Source of the DNA: a virus
Length of the DNA: 41,540 nt
Strand: one strand, 5' to 3'
Virus record (IMG/VR): IMGVR_UViG_3300036770_002274
Span: 1 to 41,540 of that record
Below, in pieces: positions 31,154 through 39,769 of the stretch. The notes under the pieces were generated by a model that saw only the letters and a program-made list of their open reading frames with translations, was not told the origin of the DNA and ran no database searches. The translations under genes were made by a program, and so were the position numbers. Position 1 is the stretch's first letter. Each line of letters starts with the position of its first letter.

Positions 31154-31606
31154 TTAGATTACTACGTTTAGATTTGGTTTTGTAGTGTTATAACGAATCG
31201 TGGCACCGTTCTCACCATCTTCACTGACAGTGATTTCAATGTCACGGCCTGGGTAACGACTAGCAATAACTTCATAGAGGTCATCGCTAATCATCTCACA
31301 ACTCTTGAAATTTAGTTCCAGTGTGCCTTGGTAGAGACTTTCTAACCAACGCTTGAACTGGATAAACTCAATATCCCTATCGTTGTGAAATACTTCAATG
31401 CTTATGTTGAAATGAAAAATATGCCTGTGTTCGTTTGCAAGGAATGCAACATCGGCAAGATTAGAATCTGTAGCAGCAGCGGGGAATCTATGAATACCTT
31501 CACGCTGAAAAGTTACCCATATATAACGCTTTGCTGCGTTACTAATACGGCTACGTGTTTCTGCCATTGCAGTAGCAGTTTGATAAATTACTGGATCTTC
31601 ACTCAT
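31154..31606 (-). CDS. QueD/PTPS-like T-fold protein
   Basis: 150 residues. The central region can be laid over QueD: GIHRFPAAATDS for the first His strand, FLANEHRHIFHFNISIEV in place of C-x3-HGHNY-x-V, IEFIQFKRWL for the DF-x-x-LK helix start, SCEMISDDLYEVI for PTAENLA, and ITVSEDGENGA for the final Glu strand. HxH-type metal ligands seem kept but the catalytic C-x3-HGH is altered. It may be a divergent T-fold enzyme of pterin or deazaguanine chemistry, or a structural paralogue. It lies two genes from dpdA. Confidence 0.55.
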   Translation of the reverse strand: MSEDPVIYQTATAMAETRSRISNAAKRYIWVTFQREGIHRFPAAATDSNLADVAFLANEHRHIFHFNISIEVFHNDRDIEFIQFKRWLESLYQGTLELNFKSCEMISDDLYEVIASRYPGRDIEITVSEDGENGATIRYNTTKPNLNVVI

Positions 31607-31779
31607 CGCTCTTCATCCATTTTGATACGTTCATAATTTTCTTCCCATTCAAGACGTTTTAGGCGCTTGAGTTGTGATTGTATATCCATTGTCTTTTCGA
31701 TATTATCTTTATCAAAAGGACCCTTATCAAGTTGTCTTAACTTTTGTTCTAATATACGAATTTGTTGTGTATAAGCCAT
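31603..31779 (-). CDS. Small coiled-coil protein
   Basis: 58 residues from the ATG at 31779 (GGAG eight bases upstream; earlier in-frame starts rejected). Heptad pattern IRILEQKLRQLDKG ... IQSQLKRLKRLEWEENYERI. Lies between dpdA and the T-fold gene, overlapping the latter's start by four bases. Function unknown. Confidence 0.6.
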   Translation of the reverse strand: MAYTQQIRILEQKLRQLDKGPFDKDNIEKTMDIQSQLKRLKRLEWEENYERIKMDEER

Positions 31780-31780
31780 G

Positions 31781-33343
31781 TTAGTTCTCCAAAACTTCAT
31801 TGATAGCGTCATCACTATCTTCTATTGTTTCGTCAACTTCCTCTTCTACCGTTGTTTCAACACTAAACAATTCATCAAACATTGTCATGGCATTGACAGT
31901 ACGCTTACCGCTGATGCCCTGACTTCCTGACTGCATTTGCAACCAGAACTTGTTATAGTATTCTATCACAGCCAAACTATCTTCTCTAGTCTTTTGGCTG
32001 AATATCTGATCAACAATTGTACCAAAACTTGTTTGATCAATAGTACTAGTATTGATAATCATTTTGGGAATGACACCTTGTTCATATCTACGATTGGCCT
32101 CTTGGACCGCGGTAATATGTTGGTATACATTATGTGCCTGAATTAGTGTATAACTAAGTGTATCCCAACTTGTTTTTGTTTCTTTACCTTGATTATTTAT
32201 GAATCCTTTACCGCGATAGCACAGGTCTTTCATAACCATAAGATCAGTTACAGGACTATCCATAAACACATCGTGTATGCCTTCTGCTAATACAGCATCA
32301 CTAAACTTGCGATTGTCACTGGCATAGTCTTTGCTTTCAGCAGTCTTTTCCATGCTATATGACCACTTCTTGTTATGCTCAATGTTAGTATTGAAATAAG
32401 CAAGACCTTTCGCTGCACCGTAAAATGGGCTAGCACAGTCAAATGTAATCATAAAGTTTGGGTTATGATATTTGCGTACCGCACGTTGAATGTCTGTAAA
32501 GAGTACAGCATATTCCATAATGCTAGTACCCAAACAATGTAACAAGTCATGCTTGCCAGGAATTAGAAGGCCATCATAAATTATATGGACCAGTCTTTTC
32601 AGCATCAAGTGAATATCAATCTTGTTCTGACCACCAAATGCCCAACCGTTGAAATGATTATCTGGGTAGATATTTGGGTCACAATATTTCTTCATTTCTT
32701 GATACCAGTCATCGCTTTGCGTATGATTACGCCCCTGCAGTACGTTCAAGAATTTACAATTACCATTGCGGTTCTTGATAAAGTATTCGTTATTGATGTG
32801 TGTGGCTTTTATAGCATCTTGAATTGTCTTGATGCCATGCGCACTCTTACCGGTTTTCTTATCCTTGATGTTATATGTGGTTAGTGATTGTGATGGAATA
32901 TCAAGACACATACCATAATCCATGTATGTATCCATCCACTTCAATACTTGCTGACGCTTTTCCATAGCGCGTGGACAGTTAGGATCTTTCCAGTCTGCTG
33001 GCCACTGACACTTGAGAATCTGGAATCCACCACTATCACCGAGCATGAATGTACCTTGCTCACGCTTACGAATAATGCTTTCGGCATGATCATCAACAGT
33101 AGTGTCAAGATTAGCGTGACCTGCGCTATACAAGCCCCACTTGTAAGTATACAAGCCTTCTTTGCTGTTCAAGAAGTTTAGACACTCAACGTCACCATTG
33201 AACCCCGCAGGTATGCGTTCAGCAGGAAAATAGTTTTCACCCTCACGTTGCTTGCCTAGCCCACTGATAAAGAATGAACTGACCGCGGGCAAGAATAATG
33301 CCCAGTCTAGATTTTGTTGGTTGCTTAAATTAATTTGTTTCAT
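31781..33343 (-). CDS. dpdA: DpdA-like 7-deazaguanine DNA transglycosylase (TGT superfamily)
   Basis: 520 residues. TGT-like TIM barrel: FMLGDSGGFQIL with the base-binding Asp103, MCLDIPSQ (Asp148), NVLQGRNHT (Gln203, Gly204), WAFGGQNKI (236-240) in place of GGL-x-VGE, LHCLGTS, and FDCASPF with the likely nucleophile Asp302. The bacterial tRNA TGT zinc motif C-x-C-x2-C is not seen, and the C-terminus has an acidic tail; both separate it from tRNA TGT. With folE, queD and queE nearby, the likely reaction is exchange of guanine in DNA for a 7-deazaguanine. tRNA as substrate cannot be excluded. Confidence 0.82.
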   Translation of the reverse strand: MKQINLSNQQNLDWALFLPAVSSFFISGLGKQREGENYFPAERIPAGFNGDVECLNFLNSKEGLYTYKWGLYSAGHANLDTTVDDHAESIIRKREQGTFMLGDSGGFQILKCQWPADWKDPNCPRAMEKRQQVLKWMDTYMDYGMCLDIPSQSLTTYNIKDKKTGKSAHGIKTIQDAIKATHINNEYFIKNRNGNCKFLNVLQGRNHTQSDDWYQEMKKYCDPNIYPDNHFNGWAFGGQNKIDIHLMLKRLVHIIYDGLLIPGKHDLLHCLGTSIMEYAVLFTDIQRAVRKYHNPNFMITFDCASPFYGAAKGLAYFNTNIEHNKKWSYSMEKTAESKDYASDNRKFSDAVLAEGIHDVFMDSPVTDLMVMKDLCYRGKGFINNQGKETKTSWDTLSYTLIQAHNVYQHITAVQEANRRYEQGVIPKMIINTSTIDQTSFGTIVDQIFSQKTREDSLAVIEYYNKFWLQMQSGSQGISGKRTVNAMTMFDELFSVETTVEEEVDETIEDSDDAINEVLEN

Positions 33344-33659
33344 CTTGCACTAATTTCATAATAATATCAAGTTTTTCTTTTGCATCTTTCACAGCAGGAT
33401 ATTTTTCAGCAAGTTGTTCTACTTTCTTTTCGTATTCCATACGCTTTTTAGCCCACTCTAATACTTCGCCAATCTGTGGATCATTACGCAATTCAATGGT
33501 GTTGTTTATTTTATACCATCTACCGTCATTCTGATTATCGCAAACTTCAAAGCATTTGCTGAAGCCGTTCCAACGAACTTGACCGCTAGTAGCAGGCAAC
33601 AAATGATCATTGTTTACCTGCCATACTAGCGGATACGTAGTTGATTCTATCTTTATCAC
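33330..33659 (-). CDS. Conserved hypothetical protein, GTG start
   Basis: 109 residues. GTG at 33659 overlaps the clamp stop as GTGA, so translation is coupled to the clamp. The first half is beta-rich (WNGFSKCFEVCDNQNDGRWY); the second half is a charged helix (EWAKKRMEYEKKVEQLAEKY). Placed between clamp and dpdA. No known function. Confidence 0.6.
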   Translation of the reverse strand: MIKIESTTYPLVWQVNNDHLLPATSGQVRWNGFSKCFEVCDNQNDGRWYKINNTIELRNDPQIGEVLEWAKKRMEYEKKVEQLAEKYPAVKDAKEKLDIIMKLVQDETN

Positions 33660-34378
33660 TTGCTCTGTGCAGGTAATAGATAACGATAAGTCGCTAGACC
33701 ACTATCAACAGTGATTTCAGCAGCACCTGCATCGCTAATGCGTACAGTCTTGTTACCCGGCAAATCCATGATGGCTAAGAATACCTTGACGGGCCACTGC
33801 CACGCACGACTCAATGTTCCCCCAACATCAGGCTGGAATACAAAGTTACCACTGTGCGTACTAGCATCACCAAAGTAAATCTTTAGATCGCCCTTATCAG
33901 TCTTTGTAGTAAAATTGTTTTCTTCGCTGTTAGCACTAGCCTGCTTCTTCAATCGCATAATGCCAGCAACAGTAGGTTCGAATTCAACGTTCCATGTAGC
34001 ACCCTTGAACGTTACATTCTTTACCTTCTCTTCGACGATAGCCTTAGCCATCAATCTGTAATCATTGACGAAATCTCCAGCCTTTGTTTCAAAGTGAATG
34101 CTAGTTGCTACATCGTCTTTGTTTCTAGTGACACTAATCTTGGCATGTTCATCATAATCATCGAATCCCAAGATAGTCTTGAGTTTGCCTAAATTTGGCA
34201 TGCCGAATGTGCCAATAAAATCTGCTGATGGATTCTTGAATGTGCCTTCAACGATAACACTTTTATCTTCTGCAATTGCTGAAACAACAGTTGCTTTATC
34301 TGTGCCATTGACTTTGATAAGTTCAATGACGTTTAGCCCATGTACATACTGAATCAAGTCTTGTAAATTATCTTTCAT
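33656..34378 (-). CDS. Sliding clamp (T4 gp45-like)
   Basis: 240 residues (T4 gp45 is 228). Trimeric ring that tethers the polymerase to DNA and, in T4-like phages, also activates late transcription. Recognised by overall pattern: VNGTDKATVVSAIAEDKSVI, GTFGMPNLGKLKTIL, and the C-terminal FLAIMDLPGNKTVRIS with YRYLLPAQSK. It sits directly downstream of the polymerase gene (74-base gap holding its own sigma70 promoter). Confidence 0.9.
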   Translation of the reverse strand: MKDNLQDLIQYVHGLNVIELIKVNGTDKATVVSAIAEDKSVIVEGTFKNPSADFIGTFGMPNLGKLKTILGFDDYDEHAKISVTRNKDDVATSIHFETKAGDFVNDYRLMAKAIVEEKVKNVTFKGATWNVEFEPTVAGIMRLKKQASANSEENNFTTKTDKGDLKIYFGDASTHSGNFVFQPDVGGTLSRAWQWPVKVFLAIMDLPGNKTVRISDAGAAEITVDSGLATYRYLLPAQSK

Positions 34379-34415
34379 GTTTTCCTCTTATTGTATTTAG
34401 GTCGTAACTATATGT

Positions 34416-34444
34416 AATATATAGGAATTTTTTGCGTGTGTCAA
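34416..34444 (-). promoter_or_regulatory. Sigma70 promoter for the clamp-dpdA operon
   Basis: -35 TTGACA (34439-34444), 17-base spacer, -10 TATATT (34416-34421). A CTAAATA late-like motif occurs between it and the clamp start. It would drive clamp, the 109-residue gene, dpdA and the T-fold gene. Confidence 0.75.
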
Positions 34445-34451
34445 ACATTTG

Positions 34452-37157
34452 TTAGCCGAAACTGAACAATTCATCAAACGTACTATTAGTATCTGTATTG
34501 GCTTTGAGATCCCATTTCAATACGCCAAGCAAGTTTTCCACTTTCTTGTCAACCAATGTCGCTTCCATTGCTGCGTCATCAAATGGTAATTCTTGAAACC
34601 ATTTAGGCAATCGTAGTTCATCCACAGGATATGCTACGCTCGTAAATCCTAGTGGATTTGGCTTGAGTTTACATACGATGACTTTCATACCATCAAGTAT
34701 TTTCATACTGTAATTGTCACTATTGACACGGCGTAGATAATTCCAGTTCAATGCTGCTCTTACGTGACCGGGCATGTTTGCTTTGCCAGTCTTGCTATTA
34801 GTTTCTAAATCACCGTAGAATGTAAGTTTGTTCACACCCTTTGGACTACCTTTTGTCCAACTATCTTGTTTACCAAGTTCGATCTTGAATTCTTTGATAC
34901 GCTCAATAACATCTTCTCTAGTTTTGCCACCAAGAACCATCTCTAGTACTTCCATCAAAAAGTCTTGTACGTATTTGGGAGTATCAGCACGTTTCAAGTC
35001 AAGACCCATTGCTTTGATTTTACCCATCTTACCATCTTTATCTAATCGTTTGCCTTCTTTGTCAAAGATGTTGATAGCATAACGCTTTTTTGTGATGAAT
35101 AGACTGCGATCACCGATCAACTCACGACCAGCCTTGATCACACACATCTTGCGCGGGACATGAAACGCACGTTCACAAAAATTTGGGAATGTATCGTTTG
35201 CCTGATCAGCAATATTATCATAAAGTTGCACACACAACTCCTTGCTCCACTCCATTTCACCATTCGCTATTTGCGAATTGAGAATAGGCCAAGCACTGAA
35301 ATAACAACTGTCAGTATCGCCATATACAATCGCATCGCCATAATAATCATACTTGCCAGTAATGATTTCATTGATCTGTGCGCTCATGTGCTTGACAATC
35401 TGTCTACCAGATAACGTAACGCTTTGACCGATACGTTTATCATAGAAACGGCAATGTTCGTTCAACAACGCGCCATATGCAGAGTTCAACAAAATCTTAC
35501 GCACTAACTGGCGTTTATCCCAATACTCAATATCTTCCTTACTAGTAGATTCCTTGAGTTTCTTCTGCATAGTTTTACGATCACTATACCATTTAGTCAA
35601 TAGACCGGGAATCACACCTTCACTATCTGATCTAAAGATAGTGCCATTAGCACTCAAGATATATGGCTTGTTGCTGTCAAAGATTAGTTTCCATACTTCA
35701 GCCGCGCTCATCTCAATGCTTTCACCACTCTCAAAATCTACTGTGAGCATAGTGCCGCGTTCTTGATTCATCACGGCTTCATATTCAAGGCTACCGAACT
35801 GACCTTCCCATAGTAACGAACTCATCTCAAGTTCATCATCTTCGTCATATCTTGCCTTTTCGCTAGCAAGTTTACGTGCCTTGTCAGTCAAATATTGTTC
35901 AGTTAGTGTTTGACGTAATTGACCCACAATCGTTTCTGGTGCCATGTTGAGTGTTCGTATAGCACTAGGATATAGACTGTTGATGTCAACTGCACCTACC
36001 CATTCATGTATGCCTTTCTTTGGCACAGCGACATATGCACCTGCCGCAGCCATGTCACCATCGCTGCTATTCTTTTTCTTGTCAGGCACCATGAGTCCAC
36101 GCTCATGTGCTTCATTCATCACAGCCATTTCAATCATGGCTACAGAGCCCATGACAGTTGGAAGCAATACAGTATTCTCATGTGCCAATGCATTCGCTAG
36201 ATCAAGGAACTTTAGTTTGTTGTGAATCTTGACAAGCAACATCGTATCTTGACGATTGTATTGTATGAACGTCTTGAAGTCCTTGTTATACAGTTGGTCT
36301 AGTGTACCTTCATATTGTGTTTTACGCTCACCAACTTCCATCTCACCGATAGCATCAAGGCTATAACTATGACGGCTCTCATAGTTGTACTTCTTATACA
36401 ACTGTAGATAGTCCATGTGAACACGACCAACTAGATCATATGTTGTTTCAGTTTTACCATAACGCTCATACTCACGCGGTTTCGGCGTTTGACCAAGCAA
36501 ACAGAATTTGCGTGTATCGTCTTTGCTCATCACTCTGGTCACACGATTGACCATGTAAGGTATATCGTATCCTTCAGAGTTCCAGCCAGTGAGAATGTCA
36601 GCGTCTTTGATTAGTTCAAAGAATGTCTCAAACATTTCTATCTCTGATCTAAACAATAGTGTGTTTGGAAAGTCTCTGACTAACTCTTGAGCAGTCTCAT
36701 CGCTCATATGCTTGGGCGGAATAGCAAGTGTTACAAGTGTATCTTGCCAGTCCAAGTACATTGAGATAGCAGTCACCGGATTGAAAGGGTCACTAGTGGG
36801 ACTAAAACCCTTTTCAGGATCAAAATCTACCTCAATGTCAAAGAACACTGTATGGAGTTTTGGAGGCTCACAGCCCAAGTAGTTTTCACTCAAGCAGCGG
36901 AATATCGGGTTGATATCCGATTCATACAGTTTCTTATTGCTGTGTATACGTTTTTCTTTTTCAAACTCGCTACGTTTACGTGTGCTGAAACGTGTTACCG
37001 GCTCGCCATAGATACTGCGATACTTGCCCTTAGGGTCAGTATAATAGAAAGTATAGTTGGCAGGAAACTCATTATATGTACGACGACCATCAGACTGTCG
37101 TTCTACAATGAATATCCTGTCACTATCTCTATCATGAATCGCATCTACATATGACAT
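34452..37157 (-). CDS. Family B DNA polymerase (T4 gp43-like)
   Basis: 901 residues (T4 gp43 is 898). Replicative polymerase with proofreading. Exonuclease motifs: FFDIEVDF (Asp107, Glu109), GWNSEGYDIPY and YNRQDTML. Polymerase motifs: A VDINSLYPSAIRTLN, B KILLNSAYGAL, and C VYGDTDSCYF. No split, intein or intron is seen. An AAGAGG ribosome site precedes the ATG. It belongs with the gp45-like clamp downstream. Confidence 0.97.
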   Translation of the reverse strand: MSYVDAIHDRDSDRIFIVERQSDGRRTYNEFPANYTFYYTDPKGKYRSIYGEPVTRFSTRKRSEFEKEKRIHSNKKLYESDINPIFRCLSENYLGCEPPKLHTVFFDIEVDFDPEKGFSPTSDPFNPVTAISMYLDWQDTLVTLAIPPKHMSDETAQELVRDFPNTLLFRSEIEMFETFFELIKDADILTGWNSEGYDIPYMVNRVTRVMSKDDTRKFCLLGQTPKPREYERYGKTETTYDLVGRVHMDYLQLYKKYNYESRHSYSLDAIGEMEVGERKTQYEGTLDQLYNKDFKTFIQYNRQDTMLLVKIHNKLKFLDLANALAHENTVLLPTVMGSVAMIEMAVMNEAHERGLMVPDKKKNSSDGDMAAAGAYVAVPKKGIHEWVGAVDINSLYPSAIRTLNMAPETIVGQLRQTLTEQYLTDKARKLASEKARYDEDDELEMSSLLWEGQFGSLEYEAVMNQERGTMLTVDFESGESIEMSAAEVWKLIFDSNKPYILSANGTIFRSDSEGVIPGLLTKWYSDRKTMQKKLKESTSKEDIEYWDKRQLVRKILLNSAYGALLNEHCRFYDKRIGQSVTLSGRQIVKHMSAQINEIITGKYDYYGDAIVYGDTDSCYFSAWPILNSQIANGEMEWSKELCVQLYDNIADQANDTFPNFCERAFHVPRKMCVIKAGRELIGDRSLFITKKRYAINIFDKEGKRLDKDGKMGKIKAMGLDLKRADTPKYVQDFLMEVLEMVLGGKTREDVIERIKEFKIELGKQDSWTKGSPKGVNKLTFYGDLETNSKTGKANMPGHVRAALNWNYLRRVNSDNYSMKILDGMKVIVCKLKPNPLGFTSVAYPVDELRLPKWFQELPFDDAAMEATLVDKKVENLLGVLKWDLKANTDTNSTFDELFSFG

Positions 37158-37181
37158 TTAAAAACCTCTTGATTTATAATA

Positions 37182-38606
37182 CTACATCCCTTTGCTGATT
37201 TCAACAGTAGTCGGAGCACCATTAGAGTCAAAACCAAAAAATGTTGTACTATTATTTGTTTGATTTAGTGTTCTCAAAAGAGTAGGAACAGCGTTTAAAT
37301 TACTAAATGAAATTTGCAAATCCTTGTGACCACTTAGATAAGTAAAGTTTTTACCATTATCATTTTTAATGACATACTTACCTAAATCAATCACGTTGCT
37401 AGAAATTTTATGTAAAGGACCGCCGTATTCAAGGTAAATATCTAAAAAACCATCTTTGTTGATATCAATAATTTCAATACCGGCCCAAACCATTTCGCTA
37501 GTAGGAATTTTACTTTTATTAAAAATAGTATCTGTTAATTGAGTAAAAACAAAGTTTCCGTCGTTTCTGTACAATTCAAATGCCATGCAATCGAAAGTCC
37601 CACCTTGATTGTTGCAACTACCTTCTAAGGTAAATAACAAATCAATGTCTTTGTCATTATCATAATCAAAGGGAACTACCTGTAACGCACCCATTACATT
37701 AAAATTGCCGGTACGCGGTACAGTTCTTACAATCTTAAATTCGCCCAAATAATTTTTTTGCAGAATTCTAAAAGCACCCCAGTCTTGCTCGTTTCGCGTA
37801 AAGTTTGCATGAATAATTTCAGATTGCCCATCATTGTCTAAATCAGCAACACCAACAGAACCTGATCCGGCATTTGTAGGATTGAGATTTAAAGTTTCTT
37901 TAGCAAGAGAAGGTTGTTGATAAAAACTACCATCTTCATGTTGTAAAAAACTTTGTATAGTAAATGGAGAAGGACTATCCTTAATTTCCATATTGCTTAC
38001 CAAAATATCTTCAGCCTTGTCACCGTTTAGGTCTCCGGTATCAACACTGTAATAAAATGCTTTATATGATGAAATCTTTTTGAATTCAAAATTGCTATTT
38101 TTATTTTCAATTAACCATACGTCACCTAAGGGCCAATCTTTTTGAGGCCCTACTTCATTGCCGTGATTAACAATCACCATATTATTTGTATTTTTTGTTT
38201 GAATGGTCGTAGATGCGCGAACAGCACCTAATTTTACGTCATCGTAAAATTTTACAAAGGTAAATTTATTAGGAGTAGTCTCGGTTAGTTGAAAGGCAGG
38301 AAATGCATCTACTGAATTAACGTCAGATGAAAATACAAATACATGCTTTTTGTTATCTTGCCCCTGCATGAAGGAAATGCCATGTGGAGCAGATTTAGGC
38401 AAAAATTTAATTATCGTATCGCTACTAACGTTAGCATTGCTATAGTTAGGTACATCAGATTTTACAACAGTGATTGTATAGTCTTTTGGAGTAGGAGTTG
38501 CGGTACTAGTTGCATTTGTACTAACAGTAGTAGACTGGGGAGATGACCCTCCACCGCAACCAGCAACAATGACACTTACAGTTAGACATACGGTTAAATT
38601 ACGCAT
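37182..38606 (-). CDS. FG-GAP/VCBS-repeat lipoprotein
   Basis: 474 residues from the ATG at 38606 (GAGG eight bases upstream; an earlier TTG is rejected). Type II signal peptide with lipobox VAGC, Cys17, then a Gly/Ser/Thr linker. The rest has calcium-binding-loop repeats of the D-x-[ND]-x-D-x-x-x-D type: DTGDLNGDKAEDILVS, VADLDNDGQSEIIH, DYDNDKDIDLLFT and DINKDGFLDIYLEY, pointing to a beta-propeller. An outer or inner membrane-anchored propeller is unusual next to DNA polymerase; it may be a host-derived moron. Own promoter at 38642-38670. Confidence 0.8.
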   Translation of the reverse strand: MRNLTVCLTVSVIVAGCGGGSSPQSTTVSTNATSTATPTPKDYTITVVKSDVPNYSNANVSSDTIIKFLPKSAPHGISFMQGQDNKKHVFVFSSDVNSVDAFPAFQLTETTPNKFTFVKFYDDVKLGAVRASTTIQTKNTNNMVIVNHGNEVGPQKDWPLGDVWLIENKNSNFEFKKISSYKAFYYSVDTGDLNGDKAEDILVSNMEIKDSPSPFTIQSFLQHEDGSFYQQPSLAKETLNLNPTNAGSGSVGVADLDNDGQSEIIHANFTRNEQDWGAFRILQKNYLGEFKIVRTVPRTGNFNVMGALQVVPFDYDNDKDIDLLFTLEGSCNNQGGTFDCMAFELYRNDGNFVFTQLTDTIFNKSKIPTSEMVWAGIEIIDINKDGFLDIYLEYGGPLHKISSNVIDLGKYVIKNDNGKNFTYLSGHKDLQISFSNLNAVPTLLRTLNQTNNSTTFFGFDSNGAPTTVEISKGM

Positions 38607-38641
38607 ACCCAAAACCTCATGGGTAAGTTGAACATATAATT

Positions 38642-38670
38642 ATAATATCAGATATGGGTATGCGTATCAA
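38642..38670 (-). promoter_or_regulatory. Sigma70 promoter for the FG-GAP lipoprotein
   Basis: -35 TTGATA (38665-38670), 17-base spacer, -10 TATTAT (38642-38647), in the 80-base gap upstream of the lipoprotein gene. Confidence 0.7.
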
Positions 38671-38686
38671 CCGGCATTTACCCAAA

Positions 38687-38947
38687 TTATAGAGTTTTTC
38701 CAACCGTTTCCAAAATAGTGTTGAGTTCTTCGTTTTCCTTATTCGTCTCACCCAAACGTGATTTGTGTGCGACCTTGATGGCCTTCTTGAGTACGCTTGG
38801 CTTGATTTCAAGTTCTTCTGCGACAGCCTTGATAGTGTCGTTCAATCCGCCGTTGAGTGTTTCAACTTCATGTAGTACGGCTAGACCTTCGTTGATCAAC
38901 TGTGTCAACTTGAGTTTTGCTTCGTTATTGAAAGTACGTGTAGACAT
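38687..38947 (-). CDS. DsbA-like double-stranded-DNA-binding late regulator
   Basis: 86 residues (T4 DsbA is 89). Helical, with KLTQLINEGLAVLHEVETLN, then AVAEELEIKPSVLKKAIKVA and HKSRLGETNKENEELNTILE, matching the DsbA layout of a DNA-binding region, an H-K-x-x-x-x-E turn and an acidic C-terminal helix. In T4 DsbA binds near late promoters. Own sigma70 promoter at 38970-38997. Not the thiol-disulphide DsbA; there is no CxxC. Confidence 0.75.
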   Translation of the reverse strand: MSTRTFNNEAKLKLTQLINEGLAVLHEVETLNGGLNDTIKAVAEELEIKPSVLKKAIKVAHKSRLGETNKENEELNTILETVGKTL

Positions 38948-38969
38948 ATAATCTCCTATGTGAATAGTT

Positions 38970-38997
38970 ATTATATAATGTGTTGCAAAAAAGTCAA
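38970..38997 (-). promoter_or_regulatory. Sigma70 promoter for the DsbA-like gene
   Basis: -35 TTGACT (38992-38997), 16-base spacer, consensus -10 TATAAT (38970-38975). A GGAG ribosome site follows before the ATG at 38947. Confidence 0.75.
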
Positions 38998-39012
38998 ACT
39001 TTTTGTGTCCAA

Positions 39013-39255
39013 TTATTCGTACTTCAATTTTAGGAAAGTATAATCTTCGTCCTTTATAGAAATAATAACATCGTGCTTACTTGTGAGTTTGGTTTTGTAA
39101 CCTTTACTTTCTAGTAGTTTGGCGATTTTACCACGCAATACATTTGGTCTAGGCACATTAGGATCAAGTGCTAATAGAATCTCATAGATATCTTTTTGCC
39201 AGTTGTCTTGTATCCAATCAAACAACCATTTGTTTTTGTCTAGGCTGACTAACAT
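39013..39255 (-). CDS. Small hypothetical protein
   Basis: 80 residues: MLVSLDKNKWLFDWIQDNWQ, then LLALDPNVPRPNVLRGKIAK and a beta-rich end. The start codon overlaps the last base of the metalloprotease stop region (TAATG type), so the two are coupled. No family. Confidence 0.6.
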   Translation of the reverse strand: MLVSLDKNKWLFDWIQDNWQKDIYEILLALDPNVPRPNVLRGKIAKLLESKGYKTKLTSKHDVIISIKDEDYTFLKLKYE

Positions 39256-39764
39256 TATTGAAAGACTTGACGATTTGCTTTCCCGTAAATTTTGATATAC
39301 TTACCAGCAAGCATATCAGCCATTGCTTCTATGGCACTACCTGGGTAACTGTCACCGTCATCTATAAGATTCAATTCGCCTTGACGTACATGAACCAATT
39401 CATGGAATACAGTGCGTAATATATCTACTAGATTGCGATTATTAGCATATACCCAAATACTATCGCCACCTACGACATGGCGTCCAGTATGATGACCCTG
39501 CTGTGCTTCTTCTGTGTCGTAACTCAATTCAATTTTGGGTGGATTCTTGATGTGTAATTTTTCACATGCCCAGTCCTTGAATTTTTCTACTTCGCTAGCG
39601 ATTTCTTTACTCTCGTACATGCTCTCGCCACCGCCACCATCTCCGCCGCCTTCACCACTGGAACTATCAGCGGCAAATGCGTATCCTGGATAGAAATATC
39701 CACCGTAAGCATATTTGCGTCTACGCTTCTTTTTGCGTTCTGTGATGAATTCTGTGGCTCGCAT
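39255..39764 (-). CDS. HExxH metalloprotease with capsid-targeting-like N-terminus
   Basis: 169 residues. The zinc-metalloprotease signature is HELVHVRQ (H-E-x-x-H), with a downstream Glu in SAIEAMADML as possible third ligand; the chain is short, as in SprT- or WSS1-like minimal proteases. The N-terminus MRATEFITE followed by RKKKRRRK resembles the T4 internal-protein targeting peptide (MKTYQEFIAE) removed by the prohead protease after I-x-E. A Gly/Tyr- and Gly/Asp-rich linker (about 20-45) joins the two. Late-promoter-like ATAAATA lies five bases before the ATG. Packaging into the head and injection into the host are inferences. Confidence 0.75.
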   Translation of the reverse strand: MRATEFITERKKKRRRKYAYGGYFYPGYAFAADSSSGEGGGDGGGGESMYESKEIASEVEKFKDWACEKLHIKNPPKIELSYDTEEAQQGHHTGRHVVGGDSIWVYANNRNLVDILRTVFHELVHVRQGELNLIDDGDSYPGSAIEAMADMLAGKYIKIYGKANRQVFQ

Positions 39765-39769
39765 TAGAG

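Noticed and set aside
31781-33343. Calling the TGT-like protein a host-type tRNA-guanine transglycosylase
   Set aside because: No CxCxxC zinc motif, divergent GGQN loop, extra acidic tail and a phage deazaguanine context all favour DpdA, though tRNA activity is not excluded.
38687-38947. Thiol-disulphide oxidoreductase DsbA
   Set aside because: The resemblance is to the T4 DNA-binding DsbA; there is no CxxC, no thioredoxin fold length and no signal peptide.
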